NCBI GenBank assembly: GCA_002382735.1
Contig: DFZN01000059.1
Location: forward strand, 22,054-86,053
Direction: 5' to 3'
Length of the DNA: 64,000 bases
Source: a bacterium UBP11_UBA4055
GTDB taxonomy: Bacteria; UBA4055
In this document: one piece after another, positions 6,834 through 15,400 of the stretch
How positions within the stretch are numbered: position 1 is the stretch's first letter
Layout: every line of letters starts with the position of its first letter
Position numbers and translations under genes: made by a program
The notes under the pieces: generated by a model
Seen by the model: the letters and a program-made list of their open reading frames with translations, nothing else
Databases searched by the model: none
Told to the model about the DNA's origin: nothing

Positions 6834-7372
6834 TTTTCCACTCCTTCCGTAAATATGTCGTTCCCGTAAATGTCGTTCGCGACAATGCACGGAAAATTTT
6901 CAACTTCGAGCTTTCTGACAGCTTCATGACCGAGTTCTTCAAAAGCAATAACTTCGCTGGACTTTACTGATCTCGAAATAACCACTGCCGCGCCGCCGAC
7001 CGCTACAAGATAAACAGCTCTCCTTCTGACCATCGATTCGACCACGGATTTATCCCTTGGGCCTTTTCCGATCGTTGCTTTCAATCCCTTTTCGAGAAGC
7101 TGCGGCGTGTAGGTGTCCATTCTGTAGCTCGAAGTCGGCCCTGCCGAGCCGATCGGTTTCCCTTCCGGTGCAGGAGCCGGTCCTGTATAATAAATTATCT
7201 GACCTTTAAGTTCAAAAGGCAGAGGTTCATCTTTTATGATCTTGTATATAAATCTCTTGTGAGCCTCGTCGCGCATCGCATAAACCGTTCCGGTAATAAA
7301 GACCCTGTCGCCTGTCCTCATGCTTGTAATGTCTTTGAGTTTTAATGGAGTATTTATGTAATGCGTTTTCAT
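6821..7372 (-). CDS. Class I fumarate hydratase, beta (C-terminal) subunit
   Basis: This 183-residue protein is the C-terminal half of a two-subunit, iron-sulfur fumarase (or a related tartrate dehydratase). It carries the substrate-binding domain: RTGDRVFITGTVYAMRDEAHKR near residue 20-40, YYTGPAPAPEG, IGSAGPTSSYRMD, IGKGPRDKSV and the late EELGHEAVRKLEVENFP segment. Its partner, the alpha subunit, lies 10 bases upstream on the same strand, and malic enzyme follows with a 13-base overlap. Fumarase and not L(+)-tartrate dehydratase is favoured because malic enzyme is in the same operon. The alpha/beta split is common in anaerobes and archaea. Confidence 0.92.
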   Translation of the reverse strand: MKTHYINTPLKLKDITSMRTGDRVFITGTVYAMRDEAHKRFIYKIIKDEPLPFELKGQIIYYTGPAPAPEGKPIGSAGPTSSYRMDTYTPQLLEKGLKATIGKGPRDKSVVESMVRRRAVYLVAVGGAAVVISRSVKSSEVIAFEELGHEAVRKLEVENFPCIVANDIYGNDIFTEGVEKWKK

Positions 7373-7382
7373 TTTGCTTACC

Positions 7383-8231
7383 TTAAAGCGTTACCGTTCT
7401 GTGACGGTTGGCGTGGCACTGGATGTTAACGGCTACAGGCAGGCAGGCTATATGGCACGGCTCGACGAGGATGTGCACAGCAAGAGCGGTCACATTTCCG
7501 CCCAGCCCCTGAGGGCCTATTCCCGTCCGGTTGATATCTTCTAAGATATCGCTTTCGACCTTGGCCCAGTTCCTGTCGGTGCTCGGTTTGCCTATGTCTC
7601 TCAGTAGTGCAATCTTTGAAAGTATCGCGCTCCTTTCAAGATTTCCGCCTACGCCGATCCCCACGATTATGGGCGGGCAGGGTTTTCCGCCGCCCAAAAC
7701 AACTTTCTCGAGAACGAATTTTTTTATCTCTTTAAGGCCGTCCGAAGCTCTGAGCATCCTGACTTCGCTCATGTTCTCGGCTCCGCTGCCTTTCGGCATC
7801 ATCGTGATCTCCAGCTTTTTCCCCGATACTATCCTTGTATGTATCACAGCGGGAGTATTGTCTTTAGTGTTTATCCTCTTGAAAACAGGGTCTTTTATCA
7901 GGGACTTTCTCAGACAACCTTCGGAATAGCCCTGCCTGACCCCTTCGTTAAGGGCTTCGTAGAAATTCCCTCCCGTTATGTGAACATCCTGACCGATCCT
8001 GACAAACAGGACCGCGACGCCGGTATCCTGACAGACGGCCATTCTCTCCTTTGCCGCCAGATCGTAATTCTCCAGTATTACCGAAAGGATCTCTTTTCCT
8101 GTTTCCGATTCTTCGATCTCAGAAAATTTTCTGATGCTGTCTTTGAGGTCTTCACCTACAAAATAATTGGCATCCATGCAGAGTTTTTTTACAGCGGCCG
8201 TTACTTCTCTGGATTTGATCTCTCTTCTCAC
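7383..8231 (-). CDS. Class I fumarate hydratase, alpha (N-terminal) subunit
   Basis: The 282-residue catalytic subunit binds an oxygen-sensitive [4Fe-4S] cluster through three cysteines: C67 in CQDTG, C185 in KPCPPII and C272 in NIQCHANRH. Together with the beta subunit it interconverts fumarate and L-malate. The segment GGGKPCPPIIVGIGVGGN and the late TGIGPQGLGGN are typical of the family. The start ATG overlaps the stop of the upstream EamA gene by four bases (ATGA), so it is translated in coupling with a transporter. An oxygen-labile fumarase with no class II enzyme in view fits an anaerobic organism. Confidence 0.93.
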   Translation of the reverse strand: MRREIKSREVTAAVKKLCMDANYFVGEDLKDSIRKFSEIEESETGKEILSVILENYDLAAKERMAVCQDTGVAVLFVRIGQDVHITGGNFYEALNEGVRQGYSEGCLRKSLIKDPVFKRINTKDNTPAVIHTRIVSGKKLEITMMPKGSGAENMSEVRMLRASDGLKEIKKFVLEKVVLGGGKPCPPIIVGIGVGGNLERSAILSKIALLRDIGKPSTDRNWAKVESDILEDINRTGIGPQGLGGNVTALAVHILVEPCHIACLPVAVNIQCHANRHRTVTL

Positions 8232-9109
8232 AGAACTTTCCCCGTATTCTTTTTTCTCATTATGAGCCAGCTTCCCGCCGAAGAAAGCAGAAGACCGGCG
8301 AACAGGTTCGGCCTTATCTCTTCAGACAGAAAAACCACCGCGAATATAGTCGCGACGGCGGGTTTGAACAAAAATACGAGAGACGAGGCTACAGGCCCTA
8401 TTTTTTTAATGGCGGTAAGGAATGTGATATAGCTGATTGCCGTTACGAATATTCCAAGATAAAGCAGTTTAATTATCCTTACACCTGAATCGAACAGCTC
8501 GGGAGAAATGTTCAAAGACCCCGATATAAATAAATACAAAGCGATGAAAGCCGTACCGAACGCGAAAGAATAAATGTTCACGATTATAGGTCTCCGTTCT
8601 CTTACCGCTCTTTTATTAATGATCGTGAAGAATGCGAAGGAAACTGCTCCCGCCAGTGCGAAAAGCGAACCCTTTTCTATAACAAAACTGCTGAAATCCT
8701 TTATCACGACCGCTGCAATTCCAAGTATCCCGAGTATAAAACCTGCAGTTCTCCTGAAGGATATCGTTTCGTGTTTTCTTATCAGAGAAAGTATGTAAAC
8801 AAATATAGGATTAGATGAGATTATCAATGCCACGACTGCCGGCTCCCCATATTTGATGGCGTATTGAAGCATGGTCATCGAAAAAAAGATATTTATGAAC
8901 CCCAGTAAAGCGAAAAGCGAATAATCTTTATATTTAAGACCCTTAAGATCTTTTGCCGCACCTGTAAAAAAGGCATAGATCAATAGGCCTATAAGCCCGA
9001 TGAAGAACCTGAAGAAAGTCATCTCGAACGGCCCCAGGTAACTCATGAGATCCTTCGACACGACTTCTATCGAACTGAAGAATATTAAGGTTACAAGAAA
9101 ATAGAACAA
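8228..9109 (-). CDS. EamA/DMT-family transporter
   Basis: The 293-residue membrane protein has about ten hydrophobic segments arranged as two repeats of five, the layout of EamA (RhaT-type) drug/metabolite transporters. Conserved features include the first-helix SSIEVVSK, the FFRFFIGLIGL second helix and YGEPAVVALIISSNPIFVYIL in the first repeat, and GPVASSLVFLFKPAVATIFAVVF in the second. The start codon appears to be TTG at 9107-9109, with GAGG six bases before it; no ATG is well placed. It is the first gene of the fumarase/malic enzyme operon, so export or import of a dicarboxylate or related metabolite is a reasonable guess, but the family is too broad to name the substrate. Confidence 0.85.
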   Translation of the reverse strand: MFYFLVTLIFFSSIEVVSKDLMSYLGPFEMTFFRFFIGLIGLLIYAFFTGAAKDLKGLKYKDYSLFALLGFINIFFSMTMLQYAIKYGEPAVVALIISSNPIFVYILSLIRKHETISFRRTAGFILGILGIAAVVIKDFSSFVIEKGSLFALAGAVSFAFFTIINKRAVRERRPIIVNIYSFAFGTAFIALYLFISGSLNISPELFDSGVRIIKLLYLGIFVTAISYITFLTAIKKIGPVASSLVFLFKPAVATIFAVVFLSEEIRPNLFAGLLLSSAGSWLIMRKKNTGKVL

Positions 9110-9165
9110 TTAATACCTCTTGAAAATTAAACCTTAAAAGTAATACAAAAAAACATATAATTCAA

Positions 9166-9194
9166 TTTCTTTATTTACGAAAAAAACTTATATT
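9166..9194 (+). promoter_or_regulatory. Possible promoter for the SPFH gene
   Basis: TATATT (9189-9194) lies 33 bases before the ATG at 9228. The -35 region (TTTCTT, 17-bp spacer) is weak. Confidence 0.35.
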
Positions 9195-9227
9195 AACGGG
9201 AGAATAAAACACAAAAAGGAGGACTTT

Positions 9228-10127
9228 ATGGCAGTCAGCGGATTTAAACAATTCAAGGTAGCACTCATTGTTCTGGTAGTACTGATAGTTGTACTTTTCG
9301 GTAAAAGATTTTTTATCAGTATAGAAGCGGGGCATGTCGGTGTCGCCACTCTATTCGGTGAAGTTCAGGAAAAAGTATATGATGAAGGACTTAACATACC
9401 CGTTAACCCTCTTTACAGGTGGAATATATACGATGTGAGGGAAAAAACTCACCTTGAACAGGCACAGGTACCTACACAGGACCAGCTGCAGACAAGCGTC
9501 GATGTGAGCGTTCAGTTCAGGCTCATGGCTGAAAGTACTCCGGAAATTATGAGGTCTACCGGTCAGTTCGAGGATGTTCTGAGGATACATATCGTACCGA
9601 AGCTTCGTTCGATCATAAGGGAGCAGGGAAAATCAATCAAAAGAGCTGAAGACTTTTTTACGGACGAGACCCAGACATTTCTTGAAACATCTCTTCTGTC
9701 CGGCCTCAGAGAATATCTTGAGCCAAAAGGAGTTGAGGTAAGCGCAGTGCTTATAAGGGATATCACCCTTCCAAAGTTCATTACGATAGCGATAGAGAAG
9801 AAAAAGGAAAGAGAACAGGAAGTAGAAAAACAGAAAGCAGAGCTCGAAAGATTCAAGACCGAGCAGCAGCAGAAGATCGCTCAGGCGGAAGCGGAAAGAA
9901 CAGCTGCTTCAATGGACGCTGAAAAGATCATACTTCTGGCAGATGCCGAAGCCTACAGGATCTCCGCAATAAATAAATCAATAGCCAATAACACCAATTA
10001 CATCAAACTTCAGGCTCTCGAAGCTTTAAAGGCGATCTCTAAAGACGACAATGCTAAAATTTATTTCCTGAACGGGGACAGTCCCAACCCGCTCCCTTTG
10101 ATGAACATCGGCGATACAAAAAAATGA
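9228..10127 (+). CDS. SPFH/prohibitin-family membrane protein
   Basis: The 299-residue protein has one N-terminal membrane segment (about residues 9-26), then an SPFH/Band 7 domain (IEAGHVGVATLFGEVQEKVYDEGLNIPVNP onward, about 30-190), then a long charged coiled coil (190-250, EKKKEREQEVEKQKAEL and so on). It lacks the extra features of HflK/HflC and is closest in layout to bacterial prohibitins, which form ring-shaped scaffolds and modulate membrane proteases. Ribosome site AAGGAGGA precedes the ATG by five bases. A PspC-domain gene overlaps its stop codon, which suggests a joint role in membrane integrity or stress. Confidence 0.9.
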   Translation: MAVSGFKQFKVALIVLVVLIVVLFGKRFFISIEAGHVGVATLFGEVQEKVYDEGLNIPVNPLYRWNIYDVREKTHLEQAQVPTQDQLQTSVDVSVQFRLMAESTPEIMRSTGQFEDVLRIHIVPKLRSIIREQGKSIKRAEDFFTDETQTFLETSLLSGLREYLEPKGVEVSAVLIRDITLPKFITIAIEKKKEREQEVEKQKAELERFKTEQQQKIAQAEAERTAASMDAEKIILLADAEAYRISAINKSIANNTNYIKLQALEALKAISKDDNAKIYFLNGDSPNPLPLMNIGDTKK

Positions 10128-10312
10128 GACTGACAAAATCTAAAAAGAACTCAATGCTCTTCGGAGTATGCGGCGGAATAGCGGAATGGCTCGACTGGGA
10201 TCCGACCGTGGTAAGGATAGGTTATGTTCTGGCATCGATATTCAGTGCGGCTTTTCCAGGCATTCTGATATATATACTGCTGATATTCATTATGCCCGAG
10301 TCGGACGAATAA
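10124..10312 (+). CDS. PspC-domain membrane protein
   Basis: This is a 62-residue protein consisting of one PspC domain: LTKSKKNSMLFGVCGGIAEWLDWDPTVVRIGYV, followed by a hydrophobic segment (about 33-58) ending IMPESDE. PspC proteins sense or buffer membrane stress together with PspA-type proteins in other bacteria; no PspA is visible here. The ATG overlaps the stop of the SPFH gene (ATGA), so the two are coupled. The protein is the minimal length for the family. Confidence 0.9.
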   Translation: MRLTKSKKNSMLFGVCGGIAEWLDWDPTVVRIGYVLASIFSAAFPGILIYILLIFIMPESDE

Positions 10313-10351
10313 CATACGGGTTTCTCACATATATTATAATTAAATAATTTC

Positions 10352-10380
10352 TTGACTAAAACCGTCAAAAAAATTATTTT
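10352..10380 (+). promoter_or_regulatory. Promoter for ptb-buk
   Basis: TTGACT (10352-10357), 17-bp spacer, TATTTT (10375-10380). The leader to the ATG at 10420 would be about 33 bases. Confidence 0.6.
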
Positions 10381-10419
10381 TGGTAACTTTATCGGAATAA
10401 TTATTTAACGGAGCCTGAA

Positions 10420-11325
10420 ATGCCTATCACAAAACTTGAACAGATGTTCGAGATCCTCAAATCAAAACCAAAGAAAAGACTTGTCGCGGCATATGCTGTT
10501 GATGCTCACACGATCGAAGCAGTTAATGCTGCAGTTGAACTTGGAATAATCGAAGCGACTCTAGTCGGAACCCGCGCAGAAATAGAAAAAGTCTGCAAAT
10601 CTGAAGGAATTGATGTCAACAAATTCCGGATAGTAGAAGAAAGCGATGAGATGAAAGCGACCATGAAAGCAGTTTCTCTGATAAACGAGGGAAAAGCAGA
10701 TTTTATAATGAAAGGCCTGGTCAGCTCTGATAAATACATGAGAGCGATCCTCAACAAGGAACAGGGACTTCTGCCTCCAAAAGCTATTTTGAGCCATGTA
10801 ACAGTTATCGAAGTCCCGACTTACCATAAGCTTATAACGGTAGGCGATGTGGCTATTATTCCCGCTCCCGACCTGTCCCAAAAGGTCGCGATCACGAACT
10901 ATGTCATAAATACGGCTCACGCTCTTGGGATTGAGAAACCTAAGGTCGCTATGATCGCTGCCACCGAGCAGATGTCGGTCGGTATGCCGGCGGTCGTTGA
11001 TGCGGCGATAATATCAAAAATGTGCGACCGCGGTCAGATAAAGAATGCTTTAGTTGATGGTCCTTTGGCGCTTGATGTGGCTCTTGACGAGGAGAGCGTT
11101 AAGATCAAAAAACTGGTGAGTTCTGTAGCAGGCGATGCCGACTGCCTGGTTTTCCCGAACATCGAGTCCGGAAATGTGTTCTTCAAGACCTGCACCAAAC
11201 TTGCCGGAGGCGAACTTGCCGCACTGGTAGTCGGAGCTAAATGCCCCGCAGTTCTTACATCGAGAGGCGACAGCGCAAAGACAAAGACATATTCTATCGC
11301 GCTTGCATGCATGATGGTGAAATAA
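10420..11325 (+). CDS. ptb: Phosphate butyryltransferase
   Basis: The 301-residue enzyme exchanges CoA for phosphate on butyryl-CoA (or a branched acyl-CoA), giving butyryl phosphate for the kinase encoded next. It is a single-domain member of the phosphate acetyl/butyryl transferase family: DFIMKGLVSSDKYMRAILNKE (about 90-110), LSHVTVIEVPTYHKL, DVAIIPAPDLSQK, and the C-terminal DCLVFPNIESGNVFFKT and CPAVLTSRGDSAKTK phosphate-binding stretches. A good local-consensus promoter lies upstream and buk follows after 26 bases. Branched-chain or propionyl substrates are possible because Ptb specificity is broad. Confidence 0.93.
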   Translation: MPITKLEQMFEILKSKPKKRLVAAYAVDAHTIEAVNAAVELGIIEATLVGTRAEIEKVCKSEGIDVNKFRIVEESDEMKATMKAVSLINEGKADFIMKGLVSSDKYMRAILNKEQGLLPPKAILSHVTVIEVPTYHKLITVGDVAIIPAPDLSQKVAITNYVINTAHALGIEKPKVAMIAATEQMSVGMPAVVDAAIISKMCDRGQIKNALVDGPLALDVALDEESVKIKKLVSSVAGDADCLVFPNIESGNVFFKTCTKLAGGELAALVVGAKCPAVLTSRGDSAKTKTYSIALACMMVK

Positions 11326-11351
11326 ATTTGAAAATAAATAAGGGAGAGGAA

Positions 11352-12428
11352 ATGCAAATTAACAGGATCCTGGCAATAAACCCGGGCTCAACATCAACAA
11401 AGATCGCAGTTTATGACGGTGAAAAACTCGTGTTTCTGAAAAATATCAAGCACTCAGTGGATGATCTCGCGCCTTTCAAAAAAATTATTGACCAGTATGA
11501 TTTCAGAAAAGAAGTGATACTTAAAGAGCTCAAGGACGCAGAAATTGAATTGGATAAGATCAAGATCGTGGTCGGCAGAGGCGGACTGGTCAAACCTGTG
11601 CCCTCGGGAGTTTTCAAAGTGAACGAGCAGATGAAAGCGGATATAAAGAGCAGCAACAAGGACCACGCTTCGAATCTCGGATGTTTCATAGCGGAAGATA
11701 TTGCCCGGTCACTTAAGAACGGAGCCATAGCCGTAATAGCCGATCCGGTAGTTGTTGATGAGTTGGACGATGTTGCAAGAATAGCCGGCCATCCTCTGTT
11801 TAAAAGAGTGTCAATATTTCACGCCCTGAACCAGAAAGCCGTAGCAAGAAGATATGCTAAGAGCGTGAACAAAAAATACGAAGAAGTGAATGTGATCGTC
11901 GCACACCTCGGCGGAGGAATTTCGGTAGGCGCGCACAGAAAAGGAAGGGTAGTCGATGTGAACCAGGCTCTTGACGGCGAAGGACCTTTCAGCCCAGAAA
12001 GAAGCGGGACACTTCCCGCCGGCGATGTCTGCGCAATGGCTTTCAGCGGAAAATACACTCATGAGGAAATGAAGCTGATGTTCAAGGGCAAAGGCGGATT
12101 CGCGGCATATCTCGGTACAAATGATGCCTATGAAGTGGAAAAAAGATGCCTCGCAGGAGACAAAGAAGCAATAAAGATACATGACGCTCTGGTCTATCAG
12201 GTCGCAAAATCCATCGGAGAACTTTCAACTGTACTTAAAGGTGAAGTTGACGCCATCATTCTTACGGGCGGGATAGCTTTTAACCCCGATTTCAACAAAC
12301 AGATCGAGGAAAGAACTGCTTGGATCGCTCCGGTAGTCGTTTATCCCGGAGAAGATGAAATGGGCGCTCTTGCAAGTAACGGGCTGATGGTCATCAATAA
12401 AGAAGTGGAACCTATTGACTATAAATGA
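11352..12428 (+). CDS. buk: Butyrate kinase
   Basis: The 358-residue ASKHA-fold kinase makes ATP from acyl phosphate. The start at 11352 has GGGAGAGG just upstream and begins MQINRILAINPGSTSTKIAVYDG, the phosphate-1 loop; an open frame extending 111 bases further upstream lies in ptb and is rejected. Other landmarks are VVGRGGLVKPVPSGVF, HALNQKAVARRYA, VAHLGGGISVGAH with DVNQALDGEGPFSPERSG, and the late VDAIILTGGIAFN. Together with Ptb it converts butyryl-CoA (or isobutyryl/propionyl-CoA) to the acid with one ATP. No butyryl-CoA synthesis genes are in the window, so the upstream pathway is unknown. A strong terminator follows 22 bases after the stop. Confidence 0.93.
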   Translation: MQINRILAINPGSTSTKIAVYDGEKLVFLKNIKHSVDDLAPFKKIIDQYDFRKEVILKELKDAEIELDKIKIVVGRGGLVKPVPSGVFKVNEQMKADIKSSNKDHASNLGCFIAEDIARSLKNGAIAVIADPVVVDELDDVARIAGHPLFKRVSIFHALNQKAVARRYAKSVNKKYEEVNVIVAHLGGGISVGAHRKGRVVDVNQALDGEGPFSPERSGTLPAGDVCAMAFSGKYTHEEMKLMFKGKGGFAAYLGTNDAYEVEKRCLAGDKEAIKIHDALVYQVAKSIGELSTVLKGEVDAIILTGGIAFNPDFNKQIEERTAWIAPVVVYPGEDEMGALASNGLMVINKEVEPIDYK

Positions 12429-12449
12429 TTTTAAGATCAGACTTTTTAT

Positions 12450-12472
12450 GCCCCGGAATCCGGGGCTTTTTT
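12450..12472 (+). terminator. Terminator of ptb-buk
   Basis: A perfect 7-bp stem GCCCCGG/CCGGGGC with an AAT loop, followed by six T residues. It also lies just past the stop of the convergent giant gene but has no T-run in that direction. Confidence 0.9.
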
Positions 12473-12473
12473 A

Positions 12474-15400
12474 TTACCGCACGGCGAGCTTGAAATTCGC
12501 CCAGTAATAAGGGTGAGGATCGAAGTATGTCCTCACATCCCGTTTTGCCTGAGCGAGTGCTTCAGGCACAGGGAGGCCGGCCGCGACATTCCTGAAATAG
12601 CGCTTCATCAGAACAGAAGCTGCCAAGTCGTCCGTGCGCCATTTGCTTGAAATGACGCTCTTTGCGCCGGCTTCAAAGAAGGCGGCCGTCAGGTCGAAGT
12701 GTGAATAATATTCATCTCCCGACCTTCCGCCGGTATCGCATCCCGACAGGATGACCGTTTTACCGTTCATATCGGATTGGCTTATCTCTTTCCAGTCAGT
12801 CTTGCCGTCGTTATTGTCGTCGGCCGAAAGCTGAATGTAGCTCGACCTTCCTGAAGCCGCGAGGGAGTCTTTTTTCAGAACGAAACTGTGTACGGGAAGG
12901 TGGATCATTCCGTACTGTTCTGCGGCGGCCGATCTTAAAAGCGATTCCGTCGCATCCGTCCCAGTGACGAGTTTTGTATTGTTCAGAAAATCCGACAACG
13001 ATCCTGCTTCCCTTTTTGCGAAAACAAGGTCGCTTTCGGCAGTAAAAGGGTCAAATAAAGATAATGCATGAGTGGTCATGTCGGATTCAGGGAATTTTTT
13101 TCCGGATGATAATCTGTCTGTCTCAGTCAGGCTGAATCTGTCGCACAGGAACATTTTTCCGTCGTATAAGGCGTCAAAGGGATAGTTTTTGAGGCTTCCG
13201 GTGGAATATATTATCAGGTTCGTTATTCCGGACAGATTGTCTGTTGCTTCTTTGACGAATATCCTTTCATAGACTTTTTTTGATGCGCTTAAAAATTCCC
13301 CCTTTGATTCGATATTTGCCGGCAGATCCCCGAATTCTTTTGTTATGGAAAGTCCGAAAGACACCACCTTATTTCGAGTAATGACAACAGTGATCCCTTC
13401 CTTCCCGTGAGGCTGGAGTATGAGCAGCGCAGTTTTATTATCGAGCGATGCCTGTATTTCTCCGATGCCGGATGTATTTTCATCTTTCGACGATATTTTT
13501 GGTGAAAGGGAAAAATATTTCAGATCGTTCGATCTTATCAGCCTGTCACGGGCGCTCATTTCCGAAACAGCTTCATCGATTTTTGAATCCTTAAGCAGCA
13601 GGTATATTTTTTTCTCATAACCCTTAAGTATGACCGGCATCTGATCTGAAGGAAGCTGATTTACACTGCGGCTGACGAGACTGTCGGCTTTTTCTGTCAG
13701 CTTATCCAGGATCGAAAGAGCCGTCTCAGGCGATCTTTTTTCGTTAAGCCCGGCCAGGCTGAGCGCGGACTCGAGGAACACATCGCTAAATCCTGACTTT
13801 TCTGAAAGTTCCAGGCTTTTTTCAATGTAAACCATACCTGAGTCCGTTCTGTTCAGGGCAAGTAACGATGAGCCTTTGCCGTAAAGTGCTCTGGCCGTAA
13901 AATAACCGTCCCCGGCATCTTTTGAAAGTCCGATGCAATTTGAGTAGCTTATAAGAGCACTGTCAGGCATATTTTTAAGATCAAGAGCTATCTCGCCCCT
14001 GTAAAACTCCGCTGATATCACGGCCTGAACATTATCTGTCTTGAGTGCCAGTTCGATGCTTTTTGAAAGATTCTTTTGCGCGCCTGTAACATCATTCTCG
14101 AGTATCATAATCTTGGCCAAGTTCACTCTTGCTGTGCTTTCAGTGAACTCATCTGAATTCTCTATCGTTTTCTCGAGCGCTTTATAGGAATAAGTCCTTG
14201 CGGCGGGAATATTATTGAGTTTTACCTCTACCAGGCTGCGGGTATTGTATATTCTCATTTTCTCGCCGTCGTCCGCTGCGCTTTTTTCTGCCAGCGCGAG
14301 ATATTTCAGCGCGGAAGAAAGCCTGTCGGTATAATAACAAACATCAGCTATACTTATATAAACAGGTACTTTCCGCGCTTCGCTGTCAAAATACTCCAGA
14401 GATTCAAAAAAAAGCTCTTCGGCTTTGGAGTATTCCGGTATTTTCATATAGCACAGCCCCGCCGACACAAGAAGTTCGCCGAAGGACTCCGCGCTCACAT
14501 CTTCGAAAAGTTCAAGGTTGCTGTTTATCGAGTTGTAAACTGACAGTGCGGAATCCGTCTCGTTCGCCCTGTAATAGCTTACCATGATGTTCCTGAGAGA
14601 ATTGAACAGCAGTTCGCTCTCTTTTGCGCCTGCTTCATCCGGAAGAATATCTAGTTCTCCCGAGCTGAGAAGGCCTGTTCTTTCAAGGTATTTCCTTTTG
14701 TACTCGATACTTCTTTTATGATCGCCTTTGTACGAATATATCACAGAAAGCATATCGAAGACCGCATTTTTATCCTCATCCTGAGCTGAAGGATCGGAAA
14801 TTATCATATTCTGGAACTCAATACTTTTGTCGTAATCCTTATTCCTGAAATAATCCTTCGACACGGAATCGTAAGCCTGTATCTTCTCTTTGTCGAGTGA
14901 ATTATCTTCAGCGTATTTTATAAGCTCAAACCCGTAACTTACAGCCCTTTTATAGTCTTTGATCTTAGAAAGAGAACTTATGAGTGTTTTAAGTATGTTC
15001 AGTTCCTGTTTGTCGCCGACATTCCTTGCCATCGCGAGAGCCTGTATAAAATGTACGGCCGCTTTTTCATAGACCCTGCTGTTGTAATATCTTACTGCGT
15101 CCATAAGTGAACTTCTGAGGTTGGATGAGGCGAATTCCTTCTGCTCTTCTTTGTCCATTCCCGAAAGGCCGAAGACAGTGCATTCTATCCCGCTCTCCTT
15201 AATGATCGCAGCAATACTCTTTTCCGCTGCTTCTGTCCGGAGTTTCTCAGCCAGCACGGCCGCGTTCCCGTCTGCACTGTCCGTGCACATAATGACCGTC
15301 TGCACGCCGGCGAATATCATGCTGTTGGCCATTATAAGCTTTTCCATACAGTCCTTTCCTGTCTCGCCTGTTAAAACGGCATATGCGGGTATTTTGTACT

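Noticed and set aside
11241..11351. Longer N-terminus for butyrate kinase
   Set aside because: It lies inside ptb; the ATG at 11352 has a proper ribosome site and begins the conserved phosphate loop.
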